Assembly: GCA_017538105.1 (NCBI GenBank)
Contig: JAFYJN010000012.1
Span: 1 to 64,000 of the forward strand
DNA from: Prevotella sp.
GTDB lineage: Bacteria; Bacteroidota; Bacteroidia; Bacteroidales; Bacteroidaceae
Length of the DNA: 64,000 nt
Direction of reading: 5' to 3'
Shown: in pieces, positions 32,451 through 42,930 of the stretch
Layout: every line of letters begins with the position of its first letter
Numbering within the stretch: position 1 is the stretch's first letter
The notes under the pieces: generated by a model
Databases searched by the model: none
What the model saw: the letters and a program-made list of their open reading frames with translations, nothing else
Told to the model about the DNA's origin: nothing
Made by a program: the position numbers and the translations under genes

Positions 32451-34406
32451 TTACCATGGCCAAGGACCCGGACCGCCACCACCGCCTGTATACGATGAGA
32501 GCGAAACGGTAGTGGTGTTGCTCGTCTCTGTGATGGTGCCGCCGATATTGCCAACACCGTCAAAGAGTGTGGTGCCGCCGCTTACGCTCACGCTCTTTTT
32601 CAAGGTTGGTTTAGTAGAGGCCGAAACAACAATCTTATTGCCGCCGCTTGCTGGGGTTTTGAAGGCGAAAGTCTCACCGCCGTAAGTCATCGCATACCAA
32701 GTGTTGCTGCTCCACGATGAGGAGTAATAACAAGACTGCGACAGACTGGCACCATTTTCCAGACCACCAATGGCCACCAAGGTGCCACCGCTCACGTATA
32801 GCTTCTTATGCTCTTCGCTGTTGGCATCGATGGCTACCTCGGGTTGGGAAGAACCAATAGCGTACACCAAACCGCCTTTGATATAACAGTTGCCGTTGGC
32901 ATCAAGGCCGTCATTGCCCGATGAACGGGCGTACACATAACCGCCCGAAATGGTAAGGTCACCCGTACCAACCTTCTCTCCACTTACAGTGGTGTAAGAG
33001 GCGTTGATGCCGTCATCTGAAGCGTTCACGGTGGTCTGACCGCCGCTGATGGTGATGCTGTTCTTGCTCTCAATACCTTCGCCACCAGCTCCTGTGGTGG
33101 TGACGCTGATTACCGCGTCACCGTTGATGCTGAGGGCTCCGTCTACCTTGATGCCTTTGGGCGATGACTTGTGGTCGCTGTCGTATGACTCGAGTTGTCT
33201 CGAATTAGTGATGGTGGTGAGCGTGCCATTCGAAGAGGCGGCGACGGCATGGCCCGAAGTGTGGATGGTTAATGTGCCACCAGTGGCTGTAAAAGTGCCA
33301 TCTCCATTGATGCCTTTGCCTCCTGCACCAGTACTCGTCAGGTCGAGGTTGCCACCACTGATGATGATGTTGCCATCGGCCCCTAAACAAGCGCAGGCCT
33401 TGGTCTTTTGTTTGGTGCTGTCCCATAGACCTCCGCCACTTGTGCCCACTGTGATGGTGCCGCCGCTGATAGTCATGTCGCCTTCGCCCTTGATGCCTTT
33501 GGCGGCATTGGCGGTGACGTTGATATTGATGGTGCCTCCTTGAAGGTAAATGTTGCCACTGTCTTCTTCTTCATGGTCGGTGGTCTCGCCTGTGGAGGCA
33601 TTGCCGTCGATATCGCATTGGATGCCGTCATCATCCACACCGCTGATATTCACAGTGCCGCTTTCCATTAGAAAATACTCAGTGCAGTTGATGCCGTCAC
33701 CAACGGCTGACGTGATGTTCAGGGTGGCATTCTTCAGAGTCATATATTCGCCAGTCTTGATACCGTGTTTCACCTTGCCAACAATGTTCAGGATTCCCTT
33801 CTGCGCAAACTCGGCATGTCCCTTCACGTATAGACAGCCTTTCTGCGAATTGTTCGAAGCGTCGGTCAAGCTGTTCTCGGTGTCATTGCAAACTTTTATT
33901 TTGATGCGCTTGCCGTTTTGAATGTGTACGGCAGCTCCGCTGTAAACGGGGTTGGTGTTGGTCAATGTTAGCCCGTTTAACTCCACCGTGGCTTTGTAAT
34001 CGCCTGACATATAAAACTCGCCGTCGCTGGAAACGCCGCTCAATGTATAGGTGATTTCTTGGGCGAGGTCGTTGCTCTGGGCTATAGACACGTGGGCGTT
34101 ACTAATGGTGGGGGTGAGGTATTGAGCAACGTTGCCTGCTATCACCACCGAGGCTGAAGAACCTTCGTATACTACGCGAACGGTGTTGTCTGTCACTTCG
34201 CTCTCGTCGACAGTCATCGCGTTGATGTCGTTCAGGGCAAAGGTTTTGCCCATAATGGTTAACGTGGTTCCGCTGGTATAGGTCATGTCTCCGGTCTGAG
34301 AGGATGGAAACTGATAGGTTACGCAGCCTACCGTAACGTTCAACGTCTGGGACATGGCTCCCACGGTCATGGCAATAGCCACGAGAAGTGAATAGGTCTT
34401 TTTCAT
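32451..34406 (-). CDS. Secreted carbohydrate-binding beta-helix protein (DUF4353/Cthe_2159-like)
   Basis: This 651-residue protein has a signal peptide (MKKTYSLLVAIAMTVGAMS). Its body is a chain of beta-helix rungs: ISGGTITVGTSGGGLWDSTK, ISGGNLDLTSTGAGGKGINGDG, ISGGYVYARSSGNDGLDANG, rich in Gly, Thr, Asn and Asp. This resembles the Cthe_2159 polysaccharide-binding family, whose members bind pectin and cellulosic material with calcium. Acidic loops (DHEEEDSG) would suit calcium. The C-terminus is GGGGGPGPWPW. Its gene overlaps the upstream small secreted protein gene by four bases and precedes the LytS/LytTR pair, so the two may sense or respond to glycan. Exact ligand is unknown. Confidence 0.75.
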   Translation of the reverse strand: MKKTYSLLVAIAMTVGAMSQTLNVTVGCVTYQFPSSQTGDMTYTSGTTLTIMGKTFALNDINAMTVDESEVTDNTVRVVYEGSSASVVIAGNVAQYLTPTISNAHVSIAQSNDLAQEITYTLSGVSSDGEFYMSGDYKATVELNGLTLTNTNPVYSGAAVHIQNGKRIKIKVCNDTENSLTDASNNSQKGCLYVKGHAEFAQKGILNIVGKVKHGIKTGEYMTLKNATLNITSAVGDGINCTEYFLMESGTVNISGVDDDGIQCDIDGNASTGETTDHEEEDSGNIYLQGGTININVTANAAKGIKGEGDMTISGGTITVGTSGGGLWDSTKQKTKACACLGADGNIIISGGNLDLTSTGAGGKGINGDGTFTATGGTLTIHTSGHAVAASSNGTLTTITNSRQLESYDSDHKSSPKGIKVDGALSINGDAVISVTTTGAGGEGIESKNSITISGGQTTVNASDDGINASYTTVSGEKVGTGDLTISGGYVYARSSGNDGLDANGNCYIKGGLVYAIGSSQPEVAIDANSEEHKKLYVSGGTLVAIGGLENGASLSQSCYYSSSWSSNTWYAMTYGGETFAFKTPASGGNKIVVSASTKPTLKKSVSVSGGTTLFDGVGNIGGTITETSNTTTVSLSSYTGGGGGPGPWPW

Positions 34407-34792
34407 CTCATGGTAATTTTAAAGGTCTTGTCACAGGTCTTTACTATATAGATGCCTTTACGCATATGATCCTTCGTTACTTGACGTCCCTGAAGGTCGA
34501 AAATGGTGATGTCCTCGTCTTGGGGCAACGTTTCGATGTCTATCGTCTTAATGCCGGTAATGTCTTCTTCATTTGAAAATGCCATCTTCTCAAGATTGGC
34601 TACGGGAATGGAAAGGGTGTTCTCCCCATTGGTGGCGATAAGGGTGCCGTCACTGAAACTGATATTTGCACCGGTGGCGGCAATACTTTGCGTAGTTCCG
34701 TCGGTGAGCGTGAACTGCAGATATTTGTAGTCGGATGCACGCATGCCAAGAACCAACGTACACAATATTCCGGCAATTATTACTTTTTTCAT
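34403..34792 (-). CDS. Small secreted protein with T9SS-like C-terminal tail
   Basis: The 129-residue protein begins with a signal peptide (MKKVIIAGILCTLVLGMRAS). Its C-terminal third (TIFDLQGRQVTKDHMRKGIYIVKTCDKTFKITMR-like, about 95-129) fits the type A C-terminal sorting domain of the type IX secretion system: I-x-D-x-x-G-R-x-V, then G-x-Y-x-V and a basic end. T9SS would carry it to the surface. It is read from the promoter at 34853-34846 and overlaps the next gene by four bases. What the middle of the protein does is unknown. Confidence 0.75.
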   Translation of the reverse strand: MKKVIIAGILCTLVLGMRASDYKYLQFTLTDGTTQSIAATGANISFSDGTLIATNGENTLSIPVANLEKMAFSNEEDITGIKTIDIETLPQDEDITIFDLQGRQVTKDHMRKGIYIVKTCDKTFKITMR

Positions 34793-34845
34793 AATAACGC
34801 TTGTTTTTTGATTTGTTGTTTATGTCTCTTTACTTGTTTTATTTG

Positions 34846-34877
34846 CAAAAGTAAGCAAAGTCCCTTTTTCTTCCAAA
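34846..34877 (-). promoter_or_regulatory. Promoter of the secreted-protein/LytTR operon
   Basis: On the reverse strand TACTTTTG at 34853-34846 is preceded by TTTG at 34877-34874, with 20 bases between. Confidence 0.65.
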
Positions 34878-35036
34878 AAAAATCAGTTAAATGCACTCAT
34901 CGTTCAGCGAATGCTATGAATTCAGATTCTTTTCATGTTGTTTCGTTTTCGGTTTTCTGCTCTTTAGCCAATTTGCTCATTTCTGCCTTGGGAAACTTTT
35001 TCTAGATATGACGGACTGCCAATTCGTTTTTTTTCC

Positions 35037-35044
35037 TAATTTTG
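35037..35044 (+). promoter_or_regulatory. -7 box upstream of the deoxyribosyltransferase-fold gene
   Basis: TAATTTTG precedes the gene by 130 bases. No good -33 element is seen at the standard distance. Confidence 0.45.
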
Positions 35045-35048
35045 CACC

Positions 35049-35126
35049 ATGAGAGTGAACTGCAGGAGTCTTGGACAAATGCCTTCGCATAAACAGACAC
35101 TACCACTTCAGGTGGAGCCTTCATAA
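35049..35126 (+). CDS. Candidate leader peptide (25 codons)
   Basis: An ATG only 5 bases after the -7 box opens a frame of 25 residues (MRVNCRSLGQMPSHKQTLPL at its start) ending at TAA 35126, 47 bases before the gene at 35174. If transcription starts near 35050 the frame would be leaderless. It has no amino acid bias suggestive of attenuation and no known family; it could be chance. Confidence 0.2.
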   Translation: MRVNCRSLGQMPSHKQTLPLQVEPS

Positions 35127-35173
35127 ACACGATTTTTTATACACAGAAAGCAACCTCGTTAACAATCAATACA

Positions 35174-35590
35174 ATGAACAAAAAAGTCTATTTCGCAGGC
35201 TCCATCCGTGGAGGGAGGCTTGACGCCAATCTCTACAAACGCATCATCGAATACATCCAACTTTCTGACACGGTCCTAACTGAACATGTGGGCGATCTGG
35301 CATTGAGCGCACTCGAACGAGGGCCACAAGGCGACAGGGCTATCTACGAACAGGACACGGCATGGCTTCGACAGTCAGATTTGCTCATAGCAGAATGTTC
35401 TTGCCCGTCCCTGGGCGTGGGCTATGAACTGGCTTATGCCGAACACCTGAACATACCCTGCCACATATTCTACAACAAGACTCATTGCCAACTATCCGCC
35501 ATGCTCACTGGCAACACCTTTTTTAATATATACCCCTATGAACACGAAGAGGAAATCTTTCAGATGATAGACAGGATAATCTCATCATAG
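35174..35590 (+). CDS. Nucleoside 2-deoxyribosyltransferase family protein (DNPH1-like)
   Basis: This 138-residue protein shows the family's flavodoxin-like Rossmann pattern: KKVYFAGSIRGGR at the start (phosphate-binding loop), AIYEQDTAWLRQSDLLIAEC and CPSLGVGYELAYA with the catalytic Glu. This layout resembles DNPH1/Rcl, 2'-deoxynucleoside 5'-phosphate N-hydrolase, more than the nucleoside transferase. It would clear or salvage deoxynucleotides. The gene stands alone, 115 bases before an antiporter gene. Confidence 0.82.
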   Translation: MNKKVYFAGSIRGGRLDANLYKRIIEYIQLSDTVLTEHVGDLALSALERGPQGDRAIYEQDTAWLRQSDLLIAECSCPSLGVGYELAYAEHLNIPCHIFYNKTHCQLSAMLTGNTFFNIYPYEHEEEIFQMIDRIISS

Positions 35591-35644
35591 CTCACACACC
35601 ACATTCTTCCCATAACGGGAAACGCAAAATAATTAATGTTTTAT

Positions 35645-35675
35645 TTTGAGTTTCTCTTCGTTTTCACTACCTTTG
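35645..35675 (+). promoter_or_regulatory. Promoter of the NhaD-type antiporter
   Basis: TTTG at 35645-35648 and TACCTTTG at 35668-35675 are 19 bases apart, 30 bases before the start codon. Confidence 0.7.
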
Positions 35676-35704
35676 CAGATAAATAACCTTTCAACCTTCT
35701 AGTT

Positions 35705-37087
35705 ATGACACTCATCCTCGTCGCTATTTTGCTCATGGCTTTCGTTCTCATTTCCACGGAAAATATCACGAATGTCAATAAAGCGGCTGTGGCTATTTTC
35801 GCCGGCACTGTAGGGTGGGTGCTCTACATTTGTTGGGGGACCGACTTCGTAACGAGCCAACATAACGGAGAATATGTCGATTTCCTGAACGGGGCCGTGG
35901 CCACTAGTACGGCGGTAAAGCAATATATAGCACAGGAGATTTTCCTTAAATATGTGGGAAGGGCGGCAGAGGTGGTTCTCTTCCTCCTGGCCACCATGAC
36001 CATCGTCGAGATTCTCAATAACAACGGGTGCTTCGATTTCATCGCTTCATGGACGCGCACCAGACGAAGCCGACGACTGTTGTGGGGACTCGCCACAGCC
36101 ACATTCCTGCTCTCCGCAAACCTGGACAACGTCACCACAACTGTCATGATGCTTGTCATCATGCGTAACCTCATACCTACACGCGCTCACCGACTCATAT
36201 ACGGCAGTGCCATCGTGTTGGCGGCCAACAGTGGGGGGGCTCTCACAGTCATCGGCGATCCAACAGGGTTGGTGTTGTGGAACATCGAGGCGGTGACAGC
36301 GTCTGATTTCTCTTTCTCACTCCTCTTGCCTTGTATGGCACTATGGGTCGTGCCTACATTCCTGCTGGGGAGAATGCTGCCAGAAAGAGTAGACATAGAA
36401 TGGAGGCAGATGCCTTATAGGGGCGACGACACGAACCTCAATGTTTGGCAGCGTGTGGTCATGCTCTTTGTGGGAATCGGTGGACTGTGGTTCATCCCAA
36501 CCTTCCATAATATTACAAAACTCAGTCCTTTCCTTGGTGCTACATGTGTGCTGTCCGTACTTTGGGTGGTGAACGAAATATTTAACCGCAAACTCATGCG
36601 CATTGATAAGATGGCCAGCAACCGTAAACCGATAGCTCTCCAATATGGAGTTATACAGATGATGCTGTTTGTGTTGGGTATCATGTTGGCCATAGCCGTG
36701 GTACAGGAAACGGGGGCCATACGATGGCTCGCCGGCATATGCGACAGACATGTGGGTAATGTGTGGATAATGGGTGCCATCATGGGATGCTTCAGTACAA
36801 TACTCGACAATTTCGCCACGGCCATGAGTTTCATATCATTCCATTCGGTGAATGGATTGGATGGAACGGCTGGAACCATGGTCGACTACATGCAGAATGG
36901 GGCATACTGGAAAATGGTGGCATTCTCGGTGGCAGCCGGCGGAAATCTGATGATTATCGGCTCCATGAGCGGCATGGCATTGTTGAAGATGGAACGTGTT
37001 AGGGTGGGGTGGTTTTTCCGAAACATAGGAACAAAAGCTATCCTTGGATGGATAGCCGGACTCATCATCCTCTTCTTCACCATCTAA
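35705..37087 (+). CDS. nhaD: NhaD-type sodium/proton antiporter
   Basis: This 460-residue, about 11-helix protein belongs to the ion-transporter superfamily that includes NhaD and ArsB. The conserved half-membrane motif ANLDNVTTTVMMLVIMRNLIP and LAANSGGALTVIGDPTGLVLW are typical of NhaD and likely hold the ion-binding polar residues; the second half repeats the pattern at CFSTILDNFATAMS. It would exchange sodium for protons across the inner membrane. ATG 35705 follows a good promoter. The pfkA gene lies about 100 bases downstream without its own clear box. Confidence 0.9.
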   Translation: MTLILVAILLMAFVLISTENITNVNKAAVAIFAGTVGWVLYICWGTDFVTSQHNGEYVDFLNGAVATSTAVKQYIAQEIFLKYVGRAAEVVLFLLATMTIVEILNNNGCFDFIASWTRTRRSRRLLWGLATATFLLSANLDNVTTTVMMLVIMRNLIPTRAHRLIYGSAIVLAANSGGALTVIGDPTGLVLWNIEAVTASDFSFSLLLPCMALWVVPTFLLGRMLPERVDIEWRQMPYRGDDTNLNVWQRVVMLFVGIGGLWFIPTFHNITKLSPFLGATCVLSVLWVVNEIFNRKLMRIDKMASNRKPIALQYGVIQMMLFVLGIMLAIAVVQETGAIRWLAGICDRHVGNVWIMGAIMGCFSTILDNFATAMSFISFHSVNGLDGTAGTMVDYMQNGAYWKMVAFSVAAGGNLMIIGSMSGMALLKMERVRVGWFFRNIGTKAILGWIAGLIILFFTI

Positions 37088-37191
37088 CCCTACCTTCCCA
37101 TAGAATGAAAAGCATGAAGAACCTGGATAATCTTGGTAAAAGACAAGGGTTGCTTATGAAAACTCGATAACCTAAATAATATCAATCATAA

Positions 37192-38169
37192 ATGGCAAGA
37201 ATAAAGACTATAGGAGTCATGACATCCGGAGGCGATGCTCCGGGCATGAACGCGGCCATTCGTGCGGTCACTCGTGCGGGTATTTGTAATGGTTTCAACA
37301 TCATGGGTATCTATCGCGGATACGATGGACTTATCAACGATGAAATAGTACCCTTCACAACCGAAAACGTAAGTGGCATCATCATGTCGGGAGGCACAAT
37401 CCTGAAAACGGCACGTAGCAAGGAGTTCATGACAACGGAAGGAAAGCGGAAAGCTTATGATAACATGGTGAAACATGGCATCGATGCTTTGATTGTTATC
37501 GGCGGAAATGGGTCGCTCACCGGGGCAATGCACTTCGCTCAGGAATATGATGTGTGCTGCATAGGACTACCAGGTACCATCGACAATGACCTGTATGGTA
37601 CCGATTCAACCATCGGTTACGACACAACCATGAATACCATCATGGACTGCGTGGACCGGATACGCGACACGGCACAAAGTCACGAACGGATATTTTTCGT
37701 TGAGGTGATGGGACGAGATGCAGGATTCCTCGCACAGAACAGTGCCATCGCAAGCGGGGCCGAGGCGGCCATCATACCTGAAGACTCTACCGATGTTGAC
37801 CAATTGGCCCGGTTTATGGAGCGTGGTATCAGAAAGTCGAAGAAAAGCTGTATCGTCATAGTGTCGGAGAGTCCCAAATGTGGTGCGCTCTACTACGCTG
37901 AGCGTGTCAGAAAAGAATTTCCTAACTTCGATGTGCGGGTGTCTATCCTCGGGCATCTACAACGGGGTGGTCGTCCGACAGCACACGACCGCATCTTGGC
38001 CAGCCGTACAGGAGTGGGGGCTATAGAGGCCATCCTTCAGGGGCAGCGTAATGTGATGATTGGTGTTCGCAACAACGAGGTGGTTTATGTGCCACTCAGC
38101 GAAGCCATAAGAAGCGACAAACCGTTTGACAAAAAACTCATAAAAGTGCTTGACGAACTGAGCATCTAA
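37192..38169 (+). CDS. pfkA: ATP-type 6-phosphofructokinase
   Basis: The 325-residue enzyme shows [16 protein letters not shown] (nucleotide/sugar start), [19 protein letters not shown] (catalytic Asp) and [11 protein letters not shown]. It is the length and layout of ATP-dependent PfkA. The conserved GGDGS motif reads [10 protein letters not shown]: Asp103 in E. coli numbering is Asn (codon AAT). That Asp helps bind Mg-ATP, so activity or donor preference could differ. With PPi-dependent PFP also encoded, this copy might have a different role. It could be cotranscribed with nhaD or read from its own weak promoter. Confidence 0.92.
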   Translation: MARIKTIGVMTSGGDAPGMNAAIRAVTRAGICNGFNIMGIYRGYDGLINDEIVPFTTENVSGIIMSGGTILKTARSKEFMTTEGKRKAYDNMVKHGIDALIVIGGNGSLTGAMHFAQEYDVCCIGLPGTIDNDLYGTDSTIGYDTTMNTIMDCVDRIRDTAQSHERIFFVEVMGRDAGFLAQNSAIASGAEAAIIPEDSTDVDQLARFMERGIRKSKKSCIVIVSESPKCGALYYAERVRKEFPNFDVRVSILGHLQRGGRPTAHDRILASRTGVGAIEAILQGQRNVMIGVRNNEVVYVPLSEAIRSDKPFDKKLIKVLDELSI

Positions 38170-38185
38170 AAAAATAGGACGTTTA

Positions 38186-38217
38186 TTGTGCGTTTAAGTT
38201 TCTTTTTCGTAATTTTG
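38186..38217 (+). promoter_or_regulatory. Promoter of the ATP synthase operon
   Basis: TTG at 38186-38188 and TAATTTTG at 38210-38217 are 21 bases apart, 50 bases before atpD. Confidence 0.68.
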
Positions 38218-38258
38218 CGATGTAAATTTATATTCTGATATCATTAACAATTAAATAA

Positions 38259-39794
<1,536 letters not shown>

Positions 39795-39799
39795 CACGT

Positions 39800-40054
39800 A
39801 TGCTGAAATTGAAAATAGTATCTCCGGAAAGAATTGAATACCAGGGTGAAGCTTCCGACGTGAAGGTGCCGGGAACCTTGGGCAACTTTGAGATACTCGA
39901 AAACCACGCGCCCATCATCTCCTCTCTGCAGAAAGGTATCGTAGAGTATACTAACAGTGAGGGTGTGCAACAACTCCCCATTACGGGTGGCTTCGTCGAG
40001 GTGCTGAAAAACGAGGTGTCGCTCTGCGTGGAAAAAGATGATGAGCCTGACTGA
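39800..40054 (+). CDS. atpC: ATP synthase F1 subunit epsilon (short form)
   Basis: This 84-residue protein contains only the N-terminal beta sandwich of epsilon (LKLKIVSPERIEYQGEASDV, GNFEILENHAPIISSL, GGFVEVLKNEVSLCVE). The usual C-terminal helical hairpin (about 45 residues), which brakes ATP hydrolysis in other bacteria, is missing, as in other Bacteroidetes. ATG 39800 is preferred over a TTG at 39791 inside atpD. Its end overlaps the next gene by 17 bases. Confidence 0.93.
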   Translation: MLKLKIVSPERIEYQGEASDVKVPGTLGNFEILENHAPIISSLQKGIVEYTNSEGVQQLPITGGFVEVLKNEVSLCVEKDDEPD

Positions 40055-40316
40055 GTTCGCTTTCTCTCTGGTGTTCTTCACTTTGCTGGGATTGGCTTAT
40101 GTAAAAGGCTATGATGCGGTGAAAAAACATGCACCGACATATCTGCCGCATTTCTATCTCATCATGACGGCTGTCAGAATAGTGATGGTGATAACGGTGG
40201 TAGCGGTTTATACATTGCTGATTTCCAAAAGCAGAGACGATTCTATTCATTTCGCCATTTGGTTCCTAATACTCTACGGCGTCATGATGATAGTGACACT
40301 GATTTATAAACATTAA
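40038..40316 (+). CDS. AtpI-like small membrane protein
   Basis: This 92-residue protein has three hydrophobic helices (SLVFFTLLGLAYVKGY, FYLIMTAVRIVMVITVVAVYTL, FAIWFLILYGVMMIVTLIY). The position between epsilon and subunit a matches the AtpI-type gene of Bacteroidetes operons; AtpI helps c-ring assembly elsewhere, but this is not proven here. It overlaps atpC by 17 bases and atpB starts 12 bases later. A downstream ATG at 40041 is an equal start. Confidence 0.75.
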   Translation: MMSLTEFAFSLVFFTLLGLAYVKGYDAVKKHAPTYLPHFYLIMTAVRIVMVITVVAVYTLLISKSRDDSIHFAIWFLILYGVMMIVTLIYKH

Positions 40317-40328
40317 ATAATAAATGAT

Positions 40329-41396
40329 ATGAAAAGACTGCTCATCACATGGATGGCACTCCTTGTTTTCATGCCGCTGTTTGCATCGGAACAGGGGGGT
40401 GAGACCATCAATGCGAAAGAGGTGGTTCTTGAACACATCAAGGATAGTCATGAGTGGCATATCACCAACATCGGCGACAAACCGCTGGTCATACACCTGC
40501 CGGTCATCGTCCATAGTTCCACAGGATGGCATGTCTTCTGCAGTTCTAAGTTCGCGCACGAACCCGATGCCAACGGATACCGCATGGCACCGGAACATAA
40601 CTTGGCCATCGCCACAAAAGGCGACAACGCAGGAAAAATAGTGGAACTGGGTGCAGGGGGGGAGACTCCAGTGACCGACCTCTCTATCACAAAAACGGTG
40701 GCAGTGATGTTCATCAATGCGATTATCTTGCTGTGCTGCATCCTGATACCGGCCCGCTGGTATAGAAAACACAAGGCGAGTGACCCGGCACCCAAGGGAT
40801 TCACAGGATTCATCGAGATGATGGTCATGTATGTGGTGGATGAAATCATCAAGCCGGGAGTGGGGAAGGGTTACGAAAAGTACACTCCTTATCTGCTCAC
40901 GTGCTTCTTTTTCATCTTTACGTGCAATGTCATGGGACTCATGCCCTTCCCGCCAGGGGGAGGGAATGTGACGGGCAACATCGCCGTGACGTTCTTCCTT
41001 GCTCTTTGTACGTTCATCATCGTGCAGTTCAGCGGAAACAAACATTACTGGAAGGATATCTTCTGGCCGGATGTGCCAACATGGCTTAAGGCGCCGGTAC
41101 CGATCATTCCAGTGATAGAGTTCGTGGGTATTTTCACGAAACCTTTCGCACTCATGATCCGTCTCTTCGCAAATATGATGGCTGGACACGCTATCGCAAT
41201 AGCCATTACGTGTATCATCTTCCTCGTGGCGGGAAAGGTCATTGCCGTGCAAGTGGGTATGAGCACGCTGAGTGTTCTCATGAGCATATTTATGATGTGT
41301 CTCGAATGTCTTGTATGCTTCATCCAGGCTTTGGTGTTCACTATGCTTAGCGCGGTGTTCATCGGACTGGCACGTGTGCAACCTGAACACGAATAG
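40329..41396 (+). CDS. atpB: ATP synthase Fo subunit a
   Basis: The 355-residue membrane protein contains LMIRLFANMMAGHAIAIAI with the essential Arg, and the EFVGIFTKPFA segment, marks of subunit a that forms the proton half-channels. It is longer than the E. coli protein (271) because of an N-terminal extension of about 125 residues, starting with a signal peptide-like stretch (MKRLLITWMALLVFMPLFAS) and a soluble domain, as in other Bacteroidetes. Confidence 0.96.
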   Translation: MKRLLITWMALLVFMPLFASEQGGETINAKEVVLEHIKDSHEWHITNIGDKPLVIHLPVIVHSSTGWHVFCSSKFAHEPDANGYRMAPEHNLAIATKGDNAGKIVELGAGGETPVTDLSITKTVAVMFINAIILLCCILIPARWYRKHKASDPAPKGFTGFIEMMVMYVVDEIIKPGVGKGYEKYTPYLLTCFFFIFTCNVMGLMPFPPGGGNVTGNIAVTFFLALCTFIIVQFSGNKHYWKDIFWPDVPTWLKAPVPIIPVIEFVGIFTKPFALMIRLFANMMAGHAIAIAITCIIFLVAGKVIAVQVGMSTLSVLMSIFMMCLECLVCFIQALVFTMLSAVFIGLARVQPEHE

Positions 41397-41435
41397 TTCA
41401 TTCCTATCAACTACCACTTTAACTCCCATTTCTGA

Positions 41436-41720
<285 letters not shown>

Positions 41721-41815
41721 TGTTGATCGTTGATGATTGAACGAATAGTGAATGAAAATTCTTAATACTCAGAAACGAGCAACTCGTCAAATCATCAACT
41801 AAAAAACTAGTTTCC

Positions 41816-42325
41816 ATGGATTTATTGATTCCAAGTACTGGCCTGCTGTTTTGGATGACAATCACGTTCCTCGTGGTGTTTTTCCTCCTATGGCGCTATG
41901 GCTTTCCTGTCATCACAAAAATGGTGAACGATAGGAAGGCTTTCATCGACGATAGTCTGAAAAAAGCGCACGAGGCGAACGAGAAATTGGCCAATATTCA
42001 GAAAGAAGGTGAATCCATCTTGCAGGAGGCACGCGAGCGGCAGGCCCAAATATTGAAAGAAGCGGCCGAAACACGTGATGCCATCGTCGAAAAAGCTCAG
42101 GAAAAAGCTCGCGTTGAGGGGGCTAGGCTGCTCGCAGAGGCAAAAACGGAAATAGAGACGGAGAAACAGAATGCTATACGCGATATTCGTGCGCAAGTGG
42201 CGGAACTCTCCGTTCAAATATCCGAAAAAATCCTGAGGCAAAACCTGCATTCTGACAAAGAGCAGATGGATTTGATCAACCGCCTGCTGGATGATGCTGT
42301 GGGGAAAAATGATCTCGTAAATTAA
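41816..42325 (+). CDS. atpF: ATP synthase Fo subunit b
   Basis: This 169-residue protein has one N-terminal membrane helix (GLLFWMTITFLVVFFLLWRY) and a long charged coiled coil (about 45-160; KKAHEANEKLANIQKEGESI) that forms the peripheral stalk. The length and position before atpH fit subunit b. It starts with ATG after a 95-base gap from atpE and ends 5 bases before atpH. Confidence 0.95.
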   Translation: MDLLIPSTGLLFWMTITFLVVFFLLWRYGFPVITKMVNDRKAFIDDSLKKAHEANEKLANIQKEGESILQEARERQAQILKEAAETRDAIVEKAQEKARVEGARLLAEAKTEIETEKQNAIRDIRAQVAELSVQISEKILRQNLHSDKEQMDLINRLLDDAVGKNDLVN

Positions 42326-42330
42326 AGCGT

Positions 42331-42867
42331 ATGGACTTAGGAGTAATATCGGTAAGGTATGCTCGGGCATTGCTCAAAAGCAGCATGCTGTCGAAACAGG
42401 AAGAGAAGGTGTATGAAGATATGAAGACGATGCTCGGCAATTATCTTCATGTGCCCCAGCTCCGTACCACGATAGACAACCCCATGCTTGACAACGCCAA
42501 GAAAATTGAGGTGCTGAATGCGGCTTGTGGCGACAAACCAACGGACCTTACCAAGAGATTCGTGAAAATGGTGGTCGACGAGGGACGTGAACAGACCATG
42601 CAGTTCATGGCGGCGGCATACATCACGCTTTACCGACAGCAGAAAAACATCATCAGCGGAAAACTCATCACCGCCGCTGCCGTCAACCCCGTTACGGAGA
42701 GGAAGATGAAACAGTTGGTGGAGAGCAGAACTAATGGCACTGTGGAATTCCAAACTGAGGTGAACCCGGATATCATCGGGGGATTCATACTCGAATACGA
42801 TACTTACAGGATGGATGCAAGCGTGCAACGACAACTGCGTGACATCCTCACGCAGCTAAAGAAATAG
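42331..42867 (+). CDS. atpH: ATP synthase F1 subunit delta
   Basis: The 178-residue protein starts MDLGVISVRYARAL, the delta-subunit N-terminus, and ends with GGFILEYDTYRMDASVQRQL, the conserved C-terminal segment (GGxxxxxxxxxxDxSxxxxL) that fixes the stalk to the F1 head. It directly follows atpF and precedes atpA by 63 bases. Confidence 0.95.
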   Translation: MDLGVISVRYARALLKSSMLSKQEEKVYEDMKTMLGNYLHVPQLRTTIDNPMLDNAKKIEVLNAACGDKPTDLTKRFVKMVVDEGREQTMQFMAAAYITLYRQQKNIISGKLITAAAVNPVTERKMKQLVESRTNGTVEFQTEVNPDIIGGFILEYDTYRMDASVQRQLRDILTQLKK

Positions 42868-42930
42868 GAAAGATAGAACGTTCGCTGTTTTAATTTTCTA
42901 ATATTTTAATATTTTAATTCTAAAGATCGA

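Larger units (their letters stand above)
34793..35173. other. Divergent intergenic region with two promoters
   Basis: The left side holds the promoter for the minus-strand operon and the right side holds the box for the plus-strand gene at 35174, with a candidate 25-codon leader frame between. Apart from these the 250 bases show no gene. Confidence 0.7.

Noticed and set aside
40266-41429. Minus-strand open frame of 387 codons opposite atpB
   Set aside because: Shadow of atpB, with extreme His/Glu content and no recognisable fold.
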